From contig NC_087066.1 of NCBI RefSeq assembly GCF_963678635.1, forward strand, positions 6,043,954 through 6,107,953: 64,000 nt of DNA. The letters are read 5' to 3'. The position numbers and the translations under genes are program-made. The notes beneath the pieces were generated by a model that was not told the origin of the DNA, did no database searches, and saw nothing but the letters and a program-made list of their open reading frames with translations. This DNA is from Symsagittifera roscoffensis. Lineage: Eukaryota; Xenacoelomorpha; Acoela; Convolutidae. Shown one piece after another: positions 1 to 11,132 of the stretch; the stretch's first letter is position 1; every line of letters starts with the position of its first letter.

Positions 1-2193
1 GACCTAGAATCGATTTTAGCCGCCTTGACCCGAATACATTGAACTGTTTGAACTCTCCTCATCTGTACACTGCAAGTACTGCAGCGTTTGTTCACACTGA
101 AGTTTCACCCGGAAACGATAACTATGAAGAGTTCTGCGTGGGAACAAGAGGCTTAGTGTTGCATGGTAAAGCGAGCAAAAGAAACACAATGGCGATAGAT
201 TTGGAGCAGAAATCTTTGATGTGTGAGCCTATACATGCAATAAATGCTATTTCCTTTTATGCTCAAAGAAAGGATGATTCGAGTAAAGAAGCTCTGGTTA
301 AAGTGAGTAAAATTCACTACCAAAAAATCGGATAAAGTCGAGTTTTTTTTCAGATAAAGTCGAGTTTTTTTATGGAAGTTCAGATACCAGGTGTCGAGAA
401 AAATTTTTCTGAAGATTTTGGATTTTGATGTTTCGCGTGTTTCGTCATCCTTTTAAACTTTGATTGAATATTTCATAAAAAGGTATTGTTTTATTTGAAA
501 ATTTAAGTTTCCTCAGTTCTAAATTTTGCTAAGAAAAATTGATATTTAAGAGTAATGAACGTAGTGTGTACTCTTATATAGGTCTTGCTAATTTTTTTTT
601 CAGGAAAAAGTCTTAAAATTTGTTCACGCTCAGTTTTGATTTTTCGCGGTTTGAATTTTGATTTCTTTTCAAGTTCAGTGCATTTATATTGTTAAAAGGA
701 AGGCAAACTCAACTATCGGACAGCAAATTTGCAAAGGTCACGAAAAACGTGATCGACTTCTAATTTCTTAAATGGAAATTAGTTATTAGATTTCTTGGCG
801 AAATAAAAGTTTTATCTATTGATCCAGTTTTCTCAAATTGGGTTAATTTATAACAAAAAAGTGTCCGTCATAATTTGTTCTACAAATTCAAAGAGCTTTA
901 AGGCCGTCTATTTTTTTCTAAATTGGAAAATTGAAGCTTTTTGAAAAAACAAGTTTTTATTTTTCAGTTTCCTTGCTTTCATTTCTCTTTTCCAACTGCC
1001 AGTTGGCTATGTTTTAAAGTATCAAGTTCATGTTAGCTCCGTAAAAATAACTGATTTGAGTTTAATGATAATTTATAGTAATTTTCTGCTGAAATCCTTC
1101 GTTCAGCAACGATCTTCTCGAGCCCAAAAATGCTTTAGCAACCGTCGGTTGCCTATGTTTATTTTTTTTCCATTTCGATCGTTTCAAAGATCATTTCTAA
1201 AGGGGACCGGCCTATTATCATATGGCAATGATTTTCCCGAATGTTACTAACCAGAAGCTGATTTAGGATTTTCTCGAAAATGTTGTCGACCTTTTTTTAG
1301 GTCGGCCAAATTGATTTTCTGAGCTCTCCTAAATCGCTAAACAGGGCAAATTTTTTGCACCGCAGGCGAATTTTTGAAAAACAGGCCAAAAAAAAGAGAT
1401 GTTCCCTGCACGTGTTTTTGAAAATACTAGATAACGGATAGTTCCCGATAATAAAACTTACCGAATATCGGATAAAGGCAGAATTGATGAAATAGAATTT
1501 AATGTGCGGCAACATTACTAGATCCTGGTTTCAAAGGCAAATTTTTTAACGCACTACCTGAGCAAAGCCAAAGACCTCATTAAAATCAAGCTGATCATGA
1601 TGCTGTGCAAATACGTGAAATAATTTTGTATTAAGTGTTTCTTAGAATTTTTTTTGTCAAAAAACGCGGTCAGTATCCGGTAATTATCCAGTGCAATTTT
1701 ACCGGATTCTGGATATTCGTGCCGGAATCAGAAAAATGCCGGATATCGATTCCAGATACCCTTATCCGGTACAACTGTACCAAAACAGGCGTTTTTAGGC
1801 ACTTTTGACATTAAAAAAATGTTTTTTTTTTGGAGCGCGCTCCCCCCTAAAATAGTACAGATTGGCGCCTGTAGAACAATTTTAGGGTCAGCCAGCCAAA
1901 ACTGAGGTCTTAAAATAGTACAAACTTTTATAAGCAAAGGCGGCAATAAAGTATTTCAAAGGGTAAATTTAAAGATTGTGCTTGCTAATTGGCACGCATG
2001 CTAATCGCTGTGCTCGAATGGATGATGATGATATTAGGTGGAGGAGATGATCAAAGACATCCAGTTGAGTGGGAAGGACAAACTGGCCAAGTTGGGAAGG
2101 AGGAGTTTCCACAGGGGCACACTGTGTCTGGCCAGAGATCCCAGTGACACTGATCCAGAAACTCAACACACACTCTACAGGTAATGCGCGAAT

Positions 2194-2226
<33 letters not shown>

Positions 2227-5200
2227 CGGGGGAGATGGAGGGAAGGGGGGTAAGACAGGGAGGAAATGGGTTAGGGGTGTCAATTTTCTTGATTTACCGC
2301 GAAAAAGGCTAAGGTTATCACGTGAGATCGATAGAGCATTGTTCAAATCAAAAATCGAGAGAGAGGTAGAGGGAAAGTGAGCGAGCTGTTTTTGTAAACT
2401 TATTGATGAGAAAAATGCTTTTTCGCTTAGATCTTGTGAGTCAGCTATGTCATGGGTACTATCAGGGGCGGATCGAGGATTTTCTCGAGGGAGGTGGGAC
2501 AGATTTTTACAATTAATTCGAAAATTTTGTCGATCGGAACACTAGAAGAAAGTATTTTCACAAAAACATTTTGCGCCGCAGTCAGATTTTTGAAAAAACA
2601 TGTCAAAAAAGCATGTTTTGCGTAGTATGATAATGGGATGCAACTTTTTTTGCAATCTAACTCGCAAATAAAAGTGCTACTCTATAGTGGCAATTTTGAA
2701 TGTGCTTTGAGATTTGCGATTTCAGAAGTTTGCCAATTCGATATACTTCGCGAGTTTTTCATAATATATAATTCATACGCCGCAATTTGATTTCATACAT
2801 TTTAATTTGGTGCTAGGTAAATAAGACGACAGGCTATTAAGACGACAAATGTGCGTTTTTACATGTAAAGTGAGCAGTTCGAATTAGAGCGGTTCAAATT
2901 TCTCAGAGTTCAATGTAGAGAATTGCATGTAGCGTTGTCTTAAAGTCACATCAAAAACTGTTGTCTTATCGGCTGTCGTCTTATTTGATGGTCCCTTCTA
3001 GTTTATTGCATGCAAAATTAATGAGGTGACTTTAGTTTTTAACATTCCAAGTTTTTACATGCAAAATTTGAGTTGTGCAATTTAAGCTCCTGAATGTTTG
3101 CCGCTTTTTCGCTCGTTTTGCGAAGTTGCAACTTCTCCTGTGTTGATCATATTACTTCAATTGAGTTGGAAAGCTAAAATTTAACTGTTTCCAGATGTGA
3201 GATAGAAGAAGTGAAGGGAAAGCAGTGCAAAGTGTTGTTTGTGGACTATGGCAACAGTGGAGTTGTGTGCAGCAGTAGTCTAGTGGACATCCTGCCAGAG
3301 TATGAACAGCTCCGACGGATAGAATTCCTCGCTTTTATCGTCAAATTCACACATGTCAAGTGTCCTCGAAAGAAGTCACAGGTACTTTGATTTTTGTCTA
3401 TTTACCTGAAAGAAAGCAAACAGACAGCTCAAAAACGCTCTAAGTGGGCAGTTTTGGAGCTCTTTTGACAATCTATTTTGAAAAAGTTCTTTTAGTGTGG
3501 CGAAAAACTGGTGCAATATATACGCCTTTTCACTTACATACGGCGGGAAAAGGTGTTTTGAAAAAAGTGGATTTAAAAGTAGGCGTTCGCTGTTGTCAGT
3601 AAATATTTTGTCGACAGTTGCAATTGCAAAAGAAACAAAAGCAAATTGATTTTCTAAATTAAAAAAAGTTTTGAAAGTGAAATGATACCCACATAAGTGT
3701 TTCTGCTCGTGTAAATATCAAGAGTATTGCAGTATTGCAACCAGGGTACTAGATTTTTTCCCGTTAAAAATGTCATTCACAGGACGGTTCTGCTGAACTC
3801 TTCAGCTTGCTTATATAGTATATCATCATCCAGCTACTCATTTCACCCGTTTTTTTCTAAATGTAACTTCCACAGATGGGACGACAAAGGTCTTGGATTC
3901 GATTCCAACTAAGAGCCAATCTTTTTGCGGGTTGAATTTGTTTCTTTTAAAAATTTAATCTTCGTATCTGTCTTATTATTTAACGCTAATAAGTTGTGCT
4001 GGGATATTTTTGTGGCATTACGACAACAATTTGGTTCTCCACTGTGCCAAAATGTCTTAATTACTCTTTATACAACATTCATTATGCTGTCAAATTCTAG
4101 GAGCTGAACGAAGACAAGGACTGTATGTGGGAGCACATTAACCAGTGCTACGAGCAGGACTACAAATTCGAAGCTATGATCTACTCTGTCACAGACGGAT
4201 CCAGAGTACATGGAGATCTCTATGCTTACCCTGCCAGGCTCCTCAGAAAACGAATCTTGTTCAAAAATGACCCTTCCAGTTTCATGAAAAGTATCGAGAA
4301 CGAAGGTTTGGTGAACTTCAAACAGTTAGCGTTTCAGAACGGTGCTTGCGTCGAAGCAGACGAAACCTTTGCTTCAACTAGGAACCACATGGAACGGAAA
4401 GCGTGCCAGAAAAGACAGGAAATGATGAAAATAGGAGGAGAAGATGGTTTGTCAATGGATGAGCCAGATATTAAAATCAACAGTATCCGAAGATTCGGAG
4501 AAGTTGAACTATATGGTCCGTTTAGCCCTTTGGAACTGAAGTTTTCAGGCGTGACTAAACAGTTTAGTTCCAAAAGAAGTTTCGTGAATCTGCGCGTTGC
4601 CCCGGATAGTATCAATTCGATTGCCTTAGATGAGAACCCGGATGTGAAAGAGGAAAAAATGTTGATTGCGGGTCACATTCAAATTTCAGACAGGGATAAA
4701 AGTGCAATTTTGAAAAGCACAACATTGATTGACAAGCAGATGGGTTACCTGGAACTTGTGAGTTTGATGTTTTGTCGGCAAGCTAAAATCCGAACTGATA
4801 AAAGTAAAACACATCACGCTAGTGCCTTGTGTGGAATTGATGGCATAGTGGTAGGAGAGGAAGAAGCGACCATTATGGATTCTATGGACGCAGAAGTGGC
4901 CATAGGAGTTGTCTTCTCCAATGACGATTACTATAAACTGAATCAGCTGCGAGACAGAATGAATTATATGTTGGGACAAACGGATCCTAGACACAGACCA
5001 AATACTATAGATGAGCAAAGAACTTGCATCCAGAAAATAAGATATCTGGCTGATAAGCTAGTGACCAGAAAACGCGAGTTGCATCACTTGGAACCCGTCA
5101 TATTTGACGATTTCAACTGGAGTTTAGGTCAGAAGAAGAACTATTATGAGCCGATTGATCCTGCAAGAATGGACGATCCGCCCTATTGTTTTACACAGAC

Positions 5201-5300
5201 GGTAGACAGGTCGCCGTTCTATCTGTTTGAAATGTTGAATCCTCAGAGGAGACTGGGTGACGAGGAGCTCCCGCCTATGTGGTACAGTGCTACAAACTAA
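1..5300 (+). CDS. TDRD9: 3' part of a Tudor-domain RNA helicase gene, probably TDRD9/Spindle-E
   Basis: Four exons join cleanly: <1-302 (donor GTGAGT, phase 0), 2038-2180 (donor GTAATG), 3195-3381 (donor GTACTT) and 4101-5300, ending in TAA at 5298-5300. Exons 2 and 3 encode the core of an extended Tudor domain: a CLARDPSDTD segment, then YRCEIEEV, then the hallmark CKVLFVDYGNSG and a LVDILPEY segment. The long last exon (about 399 codons) has a second conserved region (LELVSLMFCRQ, HASALCGIDG, LRDRMNYMLGQ) and a FNWS...IDPARMD tail; this layout matches the C terminus of TDRD9, where a Tudor domain follows the DExH helicase. TDRD9/Spindle-E acts in germ cells in piRNA-guided transposon silencing. 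The helicase half would lie before position 1. The Tudor identity is secure; TDRD9 rather than another Tudor protein is inferred from the C-terminal region. Confidence 0.75.
303..2037 (+). other. Intron 1 of the Tudor gene
   Basis: The intron runs from GTGAGT at 303 to ATTAG at 2037. It is AT-rich and has no convincing coding exon. Positions about 550-1010 belong to a dispersed repeat that recurs at about 31805-32270. A 23-bp motif (GATAAAGTCGAG plus a T run) is tandemly doubled at about 330-371. A stretch at about 1665-1770 is rich in TATCCGG/CCGGATA motifs in both orientations and may be a remnant of an inverted-repeat element. Confidence 0.6.
2195..2226 (+). repeat. Uninterrupted run of 32 G inside intron 2
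   Basis: A run of 32 G begins 14 nt after the exon 2 donor at 2181 and continues into further G-rich sequence to about 2255. On the sense strand it could form a G-quadruplex in the pre-mRNA right beside the splice donor. The run length is likely polymorphic and is prone to sequencing error. Confidence 0.9.
3727..3920 (+). repeat. Dispersed repeat with a tRNA-like B-box segment, in intron 3
   Basis: Positions 3727-3790 (TATTGCAACCAGGGTACTAG, T-rich tract, ending CACAG) recur in diverged form near 32795, 35905 and 38190. Directly downstream, 3875-3915 contains ACGACAAAGGTCTTGG and then ATTCGATTCC, resembling an RNA polymerase III B box; similar segments occur near 16850, 17675 and 31360. This could be a tRNA-derived SINE family. 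No clear A box or target duplication was found at this copy. Confidence 0.4.
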
Positions 5301-6334
5301 AATCCCAAATTCTGATAAAATTCAAAAAAAATGATGTGGATTACATAGCGGAACTATTAATACATTATAGGGCCAATTTTGTTTCGATGCTTCTAACACA
5401 TTTGTTGGAGGATTTGTTGTGGTACCATTAATGCTATCTTAGCGGGCCTTAACTAAATGGCAGTTGTTGCTTCGCTGACTTTACTTCTTAAGTTTGCTAT
5501 CGAATTGTGCTCTTAGAGCTTTAATGTCCCGAGAAAGAAAATCGGCTCGTCTTAGATTCATGTTCGTCGTAGTTGATAATTTTATTTTTGTCTACTGAAG
5601 AAACATTTCATTCTATTTCGCGCGTTTACGGGAGTAATTCTTTGCTTGTAGACGTCCATTTCAAGTTTGCTTACTGTAATTTGTTTTTTTTTGTGCTATT
5701 TTCAAAGAACGGTTACTAAACTCTTATCCCTTCAAGTCTTATTAAATCAATCAGTGTGCTGTTTTATGAGGATAGATTAATACAAATAGTATATCTTGCA
5801 GGTGTGCATACAGAGAAAGTCTATTTCAAAAATTTGGTGACCTTGAAGTGATTGTAATATCCGTTGCTGTGATGTATAATTTTGACACATGCGAAGTGGA
5901 GGTTCGGGTTACTTGCTATAAAGTGCAAAGATAACTGGGAAAACTAGCTGGAAAAGCATTTTGTACTTGCGATAGAGCGCAAAGATTACAGGGAAAACTA
6001 GCTGGAAAAATATTTTGCCGATAATTTGTCTTTTTTTTCTAATGTCGATTTTGCATTAGTCCATTTTGCTTTTTGTAAAGGCTCTTCTATAATGATTTTC
6101 AAAAGGCGGTAAAGTAGAAACAGCCGATTGTGAGATGTCAAAATTGAATTGTCTAAAGGTGCAAGTCGAGTTAATTTAGTTGTAATTAAATCATATGAGC
6201 TTAGCTCATTTACACTCAGTTTTACACTCAGCTTACACTATTCTAACATAGGCGCTACGCGCAATACACCGAAGGCATAGAAACTGAAGCAAAAACCAAA
6301 CAACTTATAACAACTTATCAACTAATAATTGAAG
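5301..6334. other. Gene-free stretch downstream of the Tudor gene
   Basis: No coding exon is apparent. It should contain the 3' UTR of the Tudor gene. Around 5925-6015 a segment of about 65 bp (GCAAAGAT, then GGGAAAACTAGCTGGAAAA) is tandemly doubled. A GC-rich palindrome GGCGCTACGCGC lies near 6250. Confidence 0.5.
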
Positions 6335-6535
6335 AATAACAGTTCTAGAACAAAAAATCGTACTAATACATGTATACACCAAAATTTTGCTATATCGAGA
6401 AAGAGCCTGAAATAACACTTCTAGAACTAAAAATCGTGCTAACACATGTATACACCAAAATTTTACTATATTGACAAAGGGCCCGAAATAACAGTTCGTG
6501 AGCTAAAAATCGTACGAACACATGTATACACCAAA
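6335..6535 (-). repeat. Three tandem copies of a 76-bp repeat at the 3' side of the Helentron
   Basis: Copies start at about 6335, 6411 and 6487. Each has AATAACA(G/C)TTC, then AAAAATCGTNCNAA(T/C)ACATG and TATACACCAAAAT. Short tandem arrays near the 3' end are common in Helentrons and their non-autonomous derivatives, so these probably belong to the element, but no terminal CTRR hairpin could be fixed. Confidence 0.7.
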
Positions 6536-6798
6536 ATAGTACACGTAGTCCAAAATGCTCGTACTCTTCGACGTGACCTGGATTGTCAACTGTGACCCTC
6601 TAAGAGAATGAATAAAATGCAGTAATGGTAAATTTCAAAAAAGATTCAAAGAAAATTATCACAAAGAACTCATCTACTGCTAGTCAATCAAAAATATAAC
6701 AAGGTACATTTGAACGATTTGAGTACATTTGAGAGACATAACAAAAATTTGTCTACAACTAGACATCCAGAAAGTGTAAAGCAGTCTTAAGCGTACTA

Positions 6799-8072
6799 CT
6801 AATAGGCGGTGTGTAAACGTGATACAACGCCTTGGGTGAACTCGAGCGTAATGGACGGGTTCTCGAGAAAGAACTCAGACAGGCTTACTTCGTTTGTGCA
6901 TGGAGCGGGAAAAAGATTTAAATCTATCAGAAACCGGCGTTTGTCACTAATAACAACGTGTGCAACATCTTTTGGCGTTGGTGCCCGACTGACAAGTCCA
7001 CATGCCGGATTCTTGCACTTCAGAACTTTTCCCTGCAACCGAAAATGATTTCAGTTTTTATTCAACAACGATACAATAGTTTTCAATGCAATACAAAAGC
7101 ATTGTCTGAATTACACACCTTGCTAAGTTCAATGACTTCAACATTTTTGATGTTGCACGAGGAGCAGGTGTCGTGGTTCGATTGTTGAATGCCCCACGAC
7201 ACAACTTGGACAACTTCGGTAACACAAGAGACTGCATCATCGGCAAGTGTTTCTTTCACCTTTTCGAATTCGCCATTGGAGTCCATTGTTGGGACAATCG
7301 AAAGAGCCTGAATTGAATATCAGAAAACATATGCAAAATATATAAAAAGTTGATTTAGCAAGAACTCACGTTAACGACAGGTTCTTCGTTGAACAGTTTC
7401 ACGCGACCGTCTACTGTGACAATGGTTGACGGCGTGTGGATGTCATGTATAGGGTCCCAGACATTGACAGTCACCCTTTCACCAGTCTTGGTGGCAACTT
7501 GCAATTCATTCAACTCGTGATTAGGGAGATGCTCTAGTTTTCTGCTTATAATTACGCAGTCAAAAGCAACTTCCTTGTCGACAAGTGCATCCATATTTGA
7601 AAAATCAAAGATCTAAACAATGGGCTAAACATAAATATCTATTCCCACCTCAATAAAGGATATATATGTGTAAGAAGAATACTGCACGCACCAAATTGGG
7701 ATTTTCAAATTTTTGCCATAAATGCTGTACAGACGACGTTCCACTGACTTTGGTAGAACTGCCAACCATCAGTACCATTTGGCCTGGATCCCGTTTATCC
7801 GATTTTGGTGCCGCGCTTATTGAAACGGGTGTCTTCTCGGATGAGTATTTCATAAATACGCTGTGTTTTGATTTGTCAAAACACAGACCTCGCAGAACGT
7901 CGTTTTCTGTTTGTATGTGAAATTCAAAGAAGGAGTTTGCTCCCTTTTCTCGCAACCCTTTCACTGCATGTAAGAAACCACATGTCGGCGAATTCGATGG
8001 ACTCGCGGGCGATTGTGCTGCTGAACTTGCATTGTCTAATCTGGCACGCTTGGGTGTAGTTGGCCCATCCAT
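6799..8072 (-). CDS. RPA-like single-stranded DNA-binding protein gene of the Helentron (four exons)
   Basis: Four exons join in phase 0: 8072-7692, 7612-7370, 7307-7119 and 7032-6799 (donors GTGCGT, GTGAGT, GTGTGT; acceptors TTTAG, TTCAG, TGCAG), giving about 348 residues. The predicted start MDGPTTPKRARLD contains a PKRAR nuclear-localisation-like motif. Exon 2 (VAFDCVIISR, GERVTVNVWD) has the strand pattern of an OB fold. The exon 3/4 junction supplies a zinc ribbon: CSSC, then CKNPAC about 18 residues later, the spacing style of the RPA large subunit. Helitrons of plants and some animals carry RPA-like genes thought to coat displaced single strands. This gene is intact, with no stop or shift, although the neighbouring polyprotein is broken. 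It could alternatively be a captured host gene. The exons and zinc ribbon are directly visible; the RPA assignment is inferred. Confidence 0.65.
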
Positions 8073-8189
8073 TTTATCAACAAGTTTCTTAAACGCAAAA
8101 AAAATAAAACATTCCAAGGGAAACACACTAATCGACAGACTCCACAGCTTCTTAATAGAAAGCTAGACATCAGATACATCAACAATCAA

Positions 8190-8906
8190 TTAAGGATAGT
8201 GAAAGAAAATAAAAATAGGTTTATGAAAACTAACAATGCTTTCGTATACGCATACATCTGTCTCCAACAGATTGGAATAAACATGATCTAAACATGTATT
8301 ATCGTTTGTAGTTGGTTGCGCGATTAGTGAGCGCAGTGACCATCCATCAAGCAAAAACCGTGGAAGACTACACTGCATCAACACATTCTCATTAAAATCT
8401 CCAAACATAACAGTGGCAACCTCGTTGCAAGTGTACATATCCAGACAATATCGCAAGGCAGTTCGCAGTTGAGAGTCAGTAGTCGCAGAGCGACGTCTGT
8501 GCACGCATATCAATACAGAGAGGTGACGACGAACGATGCAGAATTGAACATTTTGATACATCTAAAAGTGAACATCACATTCAGCATAAATGTCACTCTT
8601 GATGTAGCAAACAATACCAGTGTGTTGTCTGCTCGACGAAACGTTGTATTCAAAGTCATCACGATCCATGTTAAATCCATGAATGCTAAACGAATCTGAA
8701 GAATCTGTGCTATTCAGCCAAGTTTCCACAAGGAAAATAAAATGACATCGGTATAAACTTTCGTCTGTCGCAAAATCTGCAAAATTTGACCTCAAGCTTT
8801 GAATGTTTTGATAGTACACGGAAGCATTGTACTCGTCCGCAAGATGCAGCTCAAAAGGGAGTTCCAACACTTTTGTGCAACGCAAGCGTTCCATCTCTGT
8901 TGTTAC
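8190..8906 (-). CDS. EEP (AP-like) endonuclease domain of the Helentron polyprotein, with one in-frame stop
   Basis: This exon begins after a TTTAG acceptor (8907-8910) and runs to TAA at 8190. The endonuclease/exonuclease/phosphatase motifs appear in order: YYQNIQSLRSNF (N motif), FLVETWL (catalytic Glu), VMFGDFNEN (GDFN), TCLDHVY (LDH) and SFHKPI (terminal His). A TAG at 8562-8564 interrupts the frame mid-domain, and the same frame continues directly after it. In Helentrons this domain is fused behind the helicase and is presumed to nick target DNA. The motif set is complete, so a single nonsense change may be the only lesion here. Confidence 0.8.
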
Positions 8907-8979
8907 CTAAACAACAAAGAAAGCTTCAAAAACACATTTACATATAGTACATTAAGCTTATCGTACTGGTTACAGTTAC

Positions 8980-10615
8980 CTTCTGACACACTGAAATTTG
9001 ATGTTCGTACAGACTATCGACAATATAAAGATTGTCTTCGGCAAACACGCGACCAATCCCTACATAATGCAATGCATTCACTGATCGCCCAGATCGGAAA
9101 TCACATTCGACAATTTGATAGCCATCTCCTAGAAACAAAAGCAAACAAAAAGAAACGACTTTCGCAAACAATATTTCGAGTTACAAGAGTACAAGTTACC
9201 TTGCGACTTGTGAATTGTAATCGCGCCAGCAAATACAATCGGAAACTGTTTCCTTGCAATACGAAGTGACTGGTTTTTGCCCATACTGAACACCCGAGTA
9301 ACCATAACAAGAGGGGTCCATAATAATGAAATATCGTCTGTGAAATAATTTGAAAAAAGGGCTCTTTGATGATGACCAACGTTCGAATCTTCAAATTCTA
9401 GCCATATCATTGACGGCAAATTGTTCCGGGAAACTACTTTGCGAAGAACACCTGTTTTCCCATTGCACAGCTTATCAGATGTTGAAATGTTGATGGTAAG
9501 CATGTATCGTAGTCCAATGCAAAGATTCAACTCTTTATGCAGTTGACCGGTGTCTTTTGGGTCAAGATTGACAACTTTTGATAAAATTGTGTCCGACAAC
9601 GTGCAAGATGAAAATTCTCCGGAAACGGAATCAAGAGCATTTGCCAAATATCGTTCACCCGCAAAATTATTCAGAATAATGTCATTATGGTCTCGCACTT
9701 CTTTGTTTCGTCGGCATATTCGCAAAACGCCACTGTCTGACAAGATATGTTTTGAGAATACTCTGTTATTTAAAGCAGCAATGTCCTGAGGAGTTTGTTT
9801 TCCTTCTCGCAATCTGTTGAGTTTTTCAGCAAAAAGTTGGTCATTTGCTTGTCTCATAATTTTCTTTAATTCAAATAGACGTACAAAATCCCACAATATT
9901 CCTGCAAAGGCACTGTATGGCACAGAATGTGGTCTCGGAACTTCAAACGGATAGTTGTCCATAATTGGTGCTAACTGAAACAAATCACCAACAAGAAGCG
10001 TTGGTATACCACCCATAGCAACATCACGTCCAGTTATTTCTCGCAATCGCATGTCAATGCAATACAGCAAAGTGGCACCAAGTACTGAAATCTCATCAAT
10101 GACAACGAATTTGAGTTCACGATACTTGTTTTGATAAAAGTGCAATCGCTCTGGTGAAATGGCAAGAATTTTGTCGGGTGAATTTCCTATTTTCAATCCA
10201 AGAGCGTGATGGATAGTTTGACCATCTAAATGAGTGGCAGCAATTCCATATGACGCCATGACGAGCACAGTTATATCTGAAGGGTCTAAATCGGGACGAC
10301 GAAAGCACCTGAGAGCACATTGAACAATGGCTTTAGTTAAATGTGTCTTCCCAGTACCAGCACCACCAGACAGAAAGGGTATTTCGTAGTCGCTTTGATC
10401 AGGTACTTTGAATTTTCGAATCATTGTATAGAAGAACTGCCGTTGTTCTTGGTTCAAGCGGGAAACTAGATTAAAATAATCACTGTCAGGTAATAGAAAT
10501 GGAACTGCATTATGGTCATCGGCAGAATTTGCAGGCAAATCGTCAATGTTAGTGATATCTAGGGATAAAACATTATTGCTCTCATTTTTTCCAACACTTA
10601 AACCACAAACACTAA
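8980..10615 (-). CDS. PIF1-type SF1 helicase domain of the Helentron polyprotein (two exons)
   Basis: Exon 10615-9200 and exon 9128-8980 are separated by a 71-bp intron. Visible motifs: LNQEQRQFFY (Q-like), GGAGTGKTHL (Walker A), VVIDEISVLG (Walker B), LLVGDLFQLAPI (motif III), ITIHKSQG (motif V), with the intron falling directly after SQG, and LHYVGIGRV in exon 2 (motif VI, normally YVALSR-like). Upstream a 90-bp intron (10705-10616, donor GTGAAG, acceptor TGCAG) restores frame with the linker ORF. The exon ends in phase 0, matching the start of the EEP exon after a 73-bp intron. The helicase would unwind donor DNA during rolling-circle transposition. No stop occurs in this segment. Confidence 0.88.
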
Positions 10616-10705
10616 CTGCAGGCACAACATACCTAATGTTAAAATACATATTATCGAAAAAATATAGCTTTATATAGATTCAAATTTTTTGCAATAATGC
10701 TTCAC

Positions 10706-11132
10706 CTCTGTCCACAACCGTTTCCTGCTCGTCGCCACCTGTGGCATCATGTTGATTAACTTCGGCAAAAAAAGGAAAAGGATTCATATCATCTTCTTCT
10801 GGAATTTCAACAGATTCTATAACACTGCGCCAATATTCATAAATTTTTCGTTTCTCATCTATAGCTGCTGTGATTTGGTTGACCCTTTCTTCAAATGTAA
10901 CACATCCGCCCTTCAGATCACATTCGTTACGATAAGGTTGAAATAACATCAACAGTTCGCGGAAGTGATTTTCGCGATCAGTTTCTATGCTGTATTTTAC
11001 ATATCTTATTATGCGATAAGATCCTGGATTCTTTATCCGTTGAACAAGTTGACCGTTTGGCAATTTGTAGATGTTCTCACTATTTATATCCAAAGTGCAC
11101 TCAGAAGAAGAAGACTCAGAAGAAGAACTATT
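10706..11132 (-). CDS. Linker between Rep and helicase of the Helentron polyprotein
   Basis: This segment is in the same frame as the Rep ORF, separated from it only by TAA at 11133-11135. It starts with a serine/glutamate-rich stretch and then has RYVKYSIETDRENHFRELLM and LFQPYRNECDL, the spacer found between Rep and helicase in many animal Helitrons. It splices at 10706 (CAGAG, then GTGAAG) to the helicase exon. A methionine at 11093 could only serve as a new start if the preceding stop is used. Confidence 0.7.

Noticed and set aside
2069-2380. Plus-strand ORF with a poly-Gly stretch, and its minus-strand poly-Pro counterpart at 1969-2346
   Set aside because: The residues come from the 32-G run in an intron, and the first part is an out-of-frame reading of Tudor exon 2.
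7666-8059. Plus-strand ORFs opposite the RPA-like gene
   Set aside because: The minus-strand exons have matching splice signals and consistent phase; the plus-strand frames do not.
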